A model generated the notes under the pieces. It was given only the letters and a program-made list of their open reading frames with translations, had not been told where the DNA came from and made no database searches. This document shows, piece by piece, positions 58,556 through 64,000 of a DNA stretch of 64,000 nucleotides. Position numbers and translations under genes: made by a program. Origin of the DNA: Gadus chalcogrammus (lineage: Eukaryota; Chordata; Actinopteri; Gadiformes; Gadidae); the NCBI RefSeq assembly GCF_026213295.1, contig NC_079421.1, positions 20,783,457 through 20,847,456 on the forward strand. The letters run 5' to 3'. Position 1 is the stretch's first letter, and each line of letters opens with the position of its first letter.

Positions 58556-59145
58556 AATGTTTAATAACATTTTTTAATGATCACATTTGTGTTTTACTTA
58601 TTATTTTACATACATTTTATGTGTGACTGATATTTAGGCTGGCTGAAGCTACCATGTGATCAAGAGCTTAAACAGACTAACTGATCCACCAGAAACAATC
58701 TCAAAATCCCATGCTTAGCTTAATTTACCCAACAGGGGGAAAACAAAAATCATCTATGTCTTTTGAAGTCGTTATAATGTACTGTAATGTAATTTTAATC
58801 CTGCTGTCGTCTGCAATTATGGCCAGAGTTGACAGAGTATTAGTAATAGGAGGACTAATATTTTTCAAATTGTAAAACCTGGGAATTCCCATCCTGCACC
58901 TTAAATAGGACATGGAAAAGCCTAGTTTTGATGAGCATTGTACAGAATTAGGTTTATTGGAATGTATTCCGAGAAAATGAAACACATTTTTGGTTGACCA
59001 TAATGTTTGCTTTGCTCATGCTCGCCGCCATATTGCCGTAGCCCACTGACAACATCAAGAGGTTGGTTTGTTGGAAAGTCATCCAAGGAAGGCAGCAGTC
59101 AGTCACGCTCCCTAAAACTTCTCAAATTCAAAATAAATATGGCCG
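58556..59145. other. Unique AT-rich DNA
   Basis: No gene was recognised. CTCGCCGCCATATTGCCGTA at about 59020 is a GC-richer island just upstream of the P2X7-like fragment. Confidence 0.4.
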
Positions 59146-59509
59146 ATGGAGAGGCTGAAATATATTTGGAGGGATCAAACAGTGGCTTACACATTTGAGC
59201 CTTTGAGGAGAGAAAGATTACCTCAAACTCACGTTTGTACAGACGGGAAGTCGGAGCAATCAGATCCCCTGGGTAGACTGCTCGTGTGGTCGCTGCACAA
59301 TAATGCAAACTGCAAGCGATCGATCTGCTGTCAGGAGGCTAGCGTGGACAGCTTGCTTGGGGACCTGTCCTGCTTCACTCTGGCCCGTATTTACCAGATG
59401 CTCTGCCGTGAAATGGACGCATTGGACGTATTGGAAGCTCTCCCTTCGAGAAGTCCATGCGGAGACCCTGGAGCGGCCAATCAGCAGCAGATATTTTAAC
59501 CGTAGCTAA
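59146..59509 (+). pseudogene. Frameshifted P2X7 C-terminal-like zinc domain fragment
   Basis: Pieces of one domain appear in order but in two alternating frames: YTFEPLRRERLP (about 59182-59220), DCSCGRCTIMQTA (59276-59314), RSICCQEASVDSLLGDLSC (about 59317-59373) and LREVHAETLERPISSRYF (about 59444-59500). The CxCGxCxxMxT...CCxE pattern followed by a Cys about 15 residues on resembles the zinc-binding C-terminal domain of P2X7 receptors. Fish genomes carry many stand-alone copies of that domain, often as repeats. At least three frame changes make it non-functional. It is not a P2X7 channel gene because no channel region is present. Family identity is from memory of the motif, so moderate. 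Confidence 0.5.
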
Positions 59510-60789
59510 CGATTGCTATTTAGCATGTAAAACGGGACATGGTAATGTTTGAAACGTTGGTATGAATCTTTATTAAGTCACTGATTCTAGGTAACTACCT
59601 CTCTGATGACCCGCCACATGTTTTACACGTTGCGCTTTTTCCTTTACACAGTACACCTTTTTAATTGCTAGTAGACTGGGTTGGACAGTCGGTACACTCA
59701 ACGTTATACAAAGAATATTCATACACTTGGAGCGGCCTCAGACTTCAGCTTGTTGGTCTGGCGAACCATCATCTGCTCACAACCCCCTCTCCACAGAGTC
59801 ACCTTTTACATATTGCTCACTTCAAACCCGAGCTTTACAGCTAACTAGAGGATTTTCCCGTTTTGGTGCCGCTAGCCAACGATGAAGAACCACTTGCCGC
59901 TTAAGAGGCAAAGCACGAAAGTGGACAATCGTTCCCTGGTATTTGACTCTGTACAATTCAGTGATGGATCCATGGGCAATACAAAATGGACTGAACCCTA
60001 ATGCATCGCTTTTTAGCTCGGGGGTCCTTATTTTCCATTAAGTCAGCTGTGTTTCCCTCACAAACCAATGTAGGACTCAAGCCAACCAACCTTGTGACGT
60101 CACACAAAATATGGCGCTACACTTTCTTGAAAAACAGTTTTAAGACAGTGTTTAAGACACTCTATAACTGTTGAGTTATAGAGTCGGAAATTATCTTGTA
60201 AATCATGCATACTATGTCTACTGTTTCATTTCTGCTTTAACTCACAAAGCATAGAATTACGGTAACCAGTGCTACTTCACTGGTCACTCCCGGAGATGCC
60301 GGACATTTTATTTGCCCTACCCCAGAGCTGGGTGAAGAGATGTACACACATGGTGACATCATGATTCATACGCCCCTGCATTACGGACTGATAATCCCCC
60401 TATTTATGGGGTGATCAATCACACACAAACAAATAGTCCAAACCCATACAGCTGGCATGCTCTAGCAAGTGCCAGCAACTAGTATAGACCTCATACATCT
60501 TGATAGTCGGCGTGCTTTACAGAGAGAGAGAGATTGATGGCCAAATATGGGAAGCCAGTATGCTTGTCCCATTTAATAATGTACTGCCCCCTGCATGGTA
60601 TTTTCTAACTATTTTTATTTGACTATATATTATTTGTTGAATAGACATCTTAAAATACACATACTAGCTAACTAAATAAATCAAATATAATATATGACAG
60701 AATATATTTATGTATCCATATAAAAAAAGCGGACTACACCAGATATACCAAACATTGGAAATTGGAAAGCCATACAAACGCTGAAAAAG
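59510..60789. other. Unique DNA between the P2X7-like fragment and a GT array
   Basis: About 1.3 kb, no simple repeats. GTGACGTCACACAAAATATGGCGC at about 60094 holds a perfect CRE palindrome. No coding frame was recognised. It may be part of the same decayed gene or element as 59146-59509. Confidence 0.4.
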
Positions 60790-60790
60790 G

Positions 60791-60873
<83 letters not shown>

Positions 60874-60905
60874 CGTGCGTGCGTGCGCGTGTGTGTGTGT
60901 TTGTG
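60790..60905. repeat. (GT)n grading into (GC)n and (GCGT)n
   Basis: Pure GT (about 73 bp), then GCGCGCGC, then GTGCGTGCGTGCGTGC, then GT again. Alternating purine-pyrimidine throughout, with strong Z-DNA potential. Confidence 0.97.
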
Positions 60906-61184
60906 GGTGTGTGAGTCAGCAGAGACCGCTCAACATGGATGGAAGGCATGTTCAGCTTATCACCTATAAATTACATATCGATTTAAACGGGGAGGGGGGG
61001 GAGGGGGGGTAAGGGGCAACCTCTGAGCTGACGGTTGACTTTTAAACCGCCCCCTGCTGTCAGGCCAGCCTCGCAGTTGCTGGTTAGCCCTCGGAGGTCG
61101 AGATGTGCATATGCACTTTTCAACTGTCAATTATCCACAAGAGATGACTGAGCAGTTTCTGAACCCTACTGAACCATTATAGCT
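60906..61184. other. Unique DNA with a G-rich patch
   Basis: A G-rich patch GGGGAGGGGGGGGAGGGGGG lies near 60990-61009. The rest is unrecognised. Confidence 0.5.
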
Positions 61185-61345
61185 TTCCAGTAAAAACCAT
61201 TGTTCCATTGGTGGACACTGGGGGTGCTTCCCATTACAACCACTGCCTTTTATGGGTTGGACACTGGGAGCTGCCCAGTACAACGATATGTATTCTACCG
61301 GTAGGACACTGGAAGCTGCTGAACCACCACTGTTTTGTACTGGGA
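61185..61345. repeat. 45-bp minisatellite, about 3.5 units
   Basis: GTGGACACTGGGGGTGCTTC (61211), GTTGGACACTGGGAGCTGCC (about 61256) and GTAGGACACTGGAAGCTGCT (about 61301) start successive units. A partial unit precedes them. Divergence is about 25% by eye. Confidence 0.8.
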
Positions 61346-62579
61346 CTGTGTGTATGTATGTGCAAAGTGTCACGAAGTGTGTGTGTGTGTCTGCGTACGA
61401 CGAAGACACCTCGCTGAAATGTACTTAAGGCCTCAACTGCTTCCTCCGCCTCCAAGATAACATGATTAAGAGCCACCCGCGGTGCCCTGTGTGTGCATGC
61501 ATGCCGGCGTGCTCATGTGTGTCTATGAGTCTATGTGTGTCCAAGTTCCTATGGGTGAGTATTCACACACCCACACGTCTGCAGGGGGTTGGTGTGCGGC
61601 CAAAAGAGCCATCTAAACATGAGTGATCTCTTCCCTGCACGCAGCAGTCTAGCGGAGAGGCTCCTGCTGAGCCAATCAGCAGGCGGTTATCACCTGGCAG
61701 AAGGTGACTTCGGAGACGACCCCGCCATTCATACACATGCCCCACACCCACCGTTAACAGCGCGTGGGTGTGTGCGCGCGCACACCTATAGCATAGTCTC
61801 ATAAACTGGTTAAGCTCATAAAAACACTCCAAGCCTAGATAGAAGAGGAACACACAACGCAAAGTAAACTAGCTTAGCATAACCAGAGACATAGCAAACT
61901 AGCTTCTCTAGACAAGCATAGCTTACAGAGGATCACACAGCAGATCAGCTCAGTTTGCAAAGTAACAGTTTTCATGTAACTAGACGCACCAGCGATCCAT
62001 GAAAGGATCACCCATTCTGGTCCCAGAATCTTTGTATGTGGTTGAGCTGCGATGGTTCCCACAGGAACAGTTACTGACATTATTTACGCACATTTTCAAA
62101 TTTCATTACCTCAGAAAACGTTCACAATGTTGTGCTGTTAATCAAATAATGTGTCCACAACTTCTAGATTTGAAGAGAAAGTTTAAAGAGTTAATGGATC
62201 AGACACAAGGTCATACTCAGTATAAACAGTTTATTTAGTAATGTACACAGCCCAATTAAAAGCACCTTTCCCATCATGTTGTACTACACAGGTTTTACTG
62301 TAGAAACAGCAGCGAAACTCAAAAAGCCAAGATAGTTGTTTGGTCATTTTTTTAGAGACATTTTGTAAAATTACAAAATAATTAAAGGCCAACGTGCAGG
62401 TTAACCGGAAGTTTTGATTAATCGGTAAATAAAGCACTCAAAATATGTGTATCATTTATAAAATGTCTCCAAAATAGTGTTAAAGTGTTGTCTAACGCCA
62501 TTCAAGGATGACGTCACGTTGGGGAGACGTGGTGGAAGGTAGCCTCCAGCCTAGTACTAGAAATATGGGGTCATAAGAG
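61346..62579. other. Unique intergenic DNA
   Basis: About 1.2 kb with no simple repeats beyond short GT words. No gene was recognised. AAGGATGACGTCACGTTGGGG at about 62504 holds another CRE palindrome, 75 bp before the second FEP-x-RRER frame. Confidence 0.4.
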
Positions 62580-62780
62580 GTGGCAAGAACCACAAATAAC
62601 ATGTATGATGGCCCACAGCAGTATCATTTCGAACCTGTCAGACGTGAGAGGGCGAACGAGGAATTGCCTAGAACTGATCAAAGTAAATTAAATGCATGGT
62701 CAGAGGAGAATGATTGGAGAGTTGCTCATCGTTTAGCAAGAGCGCTGGAGCTAGTCAATGAACAGCTGTGCATACAATAA
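62580..62780 (+). pseudogene. Possible second P2X7-like fragment (FEPVRRER frame)
   Basis: A 66-codon + frame contains QQYHFEPVRRERANEELPRT and then NDWRVAHRLARALEL. The YHFEPVRRER segment parallels YTFEPLRRER at 59182, in the same orientation 3.4 kb away. The zinc cluster is absent, so it may be an N-terminal exon or a truncated copy. Alternatively the similarity is chance. Confidence 0.3.
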
Positions 62781-64000
62781 CGACACTTTTATTTATTTTT
62801 AATGTCACTGAATAGCACCGAATGAAAGTCAACATTTTCTTTATATCTAGTGACAGCGATTATGTCGTAAGTAACGGTAAACTTAGTCAGAAGATCTAGA
62901 AATAGAAGTATAATGCTAGCTATGGGCTAACTTAGCCTATCCGACACCAATCAGTGCACTGGCAATGAGTGACTGCAAGTATAACCGATCGTGGTGTGAC
63001 ATTATTTAACCATCAATCTACCGCAAATACGACCAGACAGATGTACATTGAACACATACACAAAGCACATCGTCCAACCCGGCGGATGCTAACAGACAGC
63101 CCACAACAAGCCAAACTTCACCACGGCGGGTGTGTTCTCTCTCTCACTCTCGCACGCCCGTACACAATCACTCCAACTTATCCAACTCCAAGGCTAGGCT
63201 GCTTCACTAAGACCACAACTAACCACAAGGCCTTCATAACCATGAAGTATGCCGAAGCCGGAAAGGACACAAGCACAGTCGCACACACTCATCTTATGCA
63301 AAACAATCCGTTTTATCATCAACATTCAGTCACGGCAAAGATTTAAAGATTAGCCTCTTACCATAAGTTAGAATGGACCCAAAGTATGTGATTGATAGTC
63401 TGGTTTAGCTTTCACTTGCTATCCGTTTTTAGTATGACTTCTCAACATTACGTCTTTCTTGTGTTAGGCGCACATGGCTAATTTGCATACGTGCACAGGA
63501 TTGGCTGGCTCCGCAAGGCAAATAATATAGGCCTAGCATTACATATATCCTTGTATTGCCACAATTCCTCAGAATCAAAGGTGAAAGTAAAAAGGGTGGC
63601 CAAAAGATGTCATATTGTTAAAAATGTGTGCTTTTGGCACGAAAAAATTGAAATGACGTATCCCAGATCACGAATGAATAGATTAAAGGACGTGACAGTG
63701 TCACGCATTTCCGTGAGACTGGGTTGTATGGATATGCTTAGAACTTATAGTAAGAGTAGGGTTATGTAGAACTTTGAGATATGTAGGCTTATGCTAAGCG
63801 CCCCATTTCTTTCATTTTGTTTATTTGTTTGTTTGCTCAGCATGGTGATTTATTTATGAGCATCATATAACTACTGCATATATTACTGTATCTGGACACA
63901 CACACACATGCAAGTATACACACTAAATGCACACACATTTGCATGCAGACATACACATGCACATTCAGAAAAACACATACAAATGCAGACACACATACAA
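62781..64000. other. Unique DNA to the window end, CA-rich at the edge
   Basis: No known gene or transposable element was recognised. Interrupted CA words start at about 63895. The frames at 62969-63346 and 63491-63769 show no recognisable domain. Confidence 0.4.

Noticed and set aside
61999..62238. 79-codon + frame
   Set aside because: No recognisable motif, no splice context and an AT-rich setting. Probably chance.

Overview
This is a non-coding-rich piece of a vertebrate nuclear genome, almost certainly a teleost fish. The evidence is fish-type tRNA-derived SINEs, L2/Rex-type LINE tails, a hAT transposon with a spliced ORF, and a very high load of dinucleotide microsatellites. Such short-tandem-repeat density is known from codfishes (Gadiformes), so a gadiform is a plausible guess, but only inference. 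No bacterial, phage or CRISPR-like organisation is present.

The clearest coding feature is a full-length hAT-superfamily DNA transposon at 53127-56245, on the + strand. It has a perfect 8-bp target-site duplication, 15-bp perfect terminal inverted repeats, clustered CCGATAT subterminal motifs at both ends, and a two-exon transposase. The transposase carries a BED zinc finger, a complete D/D/E catalytic set and a hAT dimerisation tail, with no visible inactivating break.

The only convincing hint of a host gene is a CpG-rich stretch (30985-31470) that ends in a TATAAATAG box at 31443. It is followed by a leader and a short signal-peptide-like reading frame from 31725. I could not assign a family. 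At the right end, two degenerate fragments (59146-59509 and 62580-62780) share a FEP-x-RRER motif. The first carries a frameshifted CxCGxCxxMxT...CCxE zinc cluster like the P2X7 C-terminal domain family of fish genomes.

The rest is intergenic or intronic DNA. From left to right: GA/CA microsatellites and purine tracts (1.6-3.3 kb); a CR1/L2-type LINE fragment (4 kb); a nested LINE tail pair (6.7-7.2 kb); SINEs (7.7, 11.5, 12, 13.3, 13.8, 32 and 44.5 kb); long GA arrays (10.2, 17.2, 19.4 and 27 kb); an unclassified repeat cluster (21.1-22.3 kb); a large inverted repeat (24.2/25.1 kb); a 490-bp strand-asymmetric A/C block (27.5-28.0 kb); several spaced-unit minisatellites; and scattered unique TAAT-rich blocks that could be conserved regulatory DNA.

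Most long reading frames in the window are repeat translations (THTHTH, CVCVCV, RERERE, SLSLSL) and were not called as genes.
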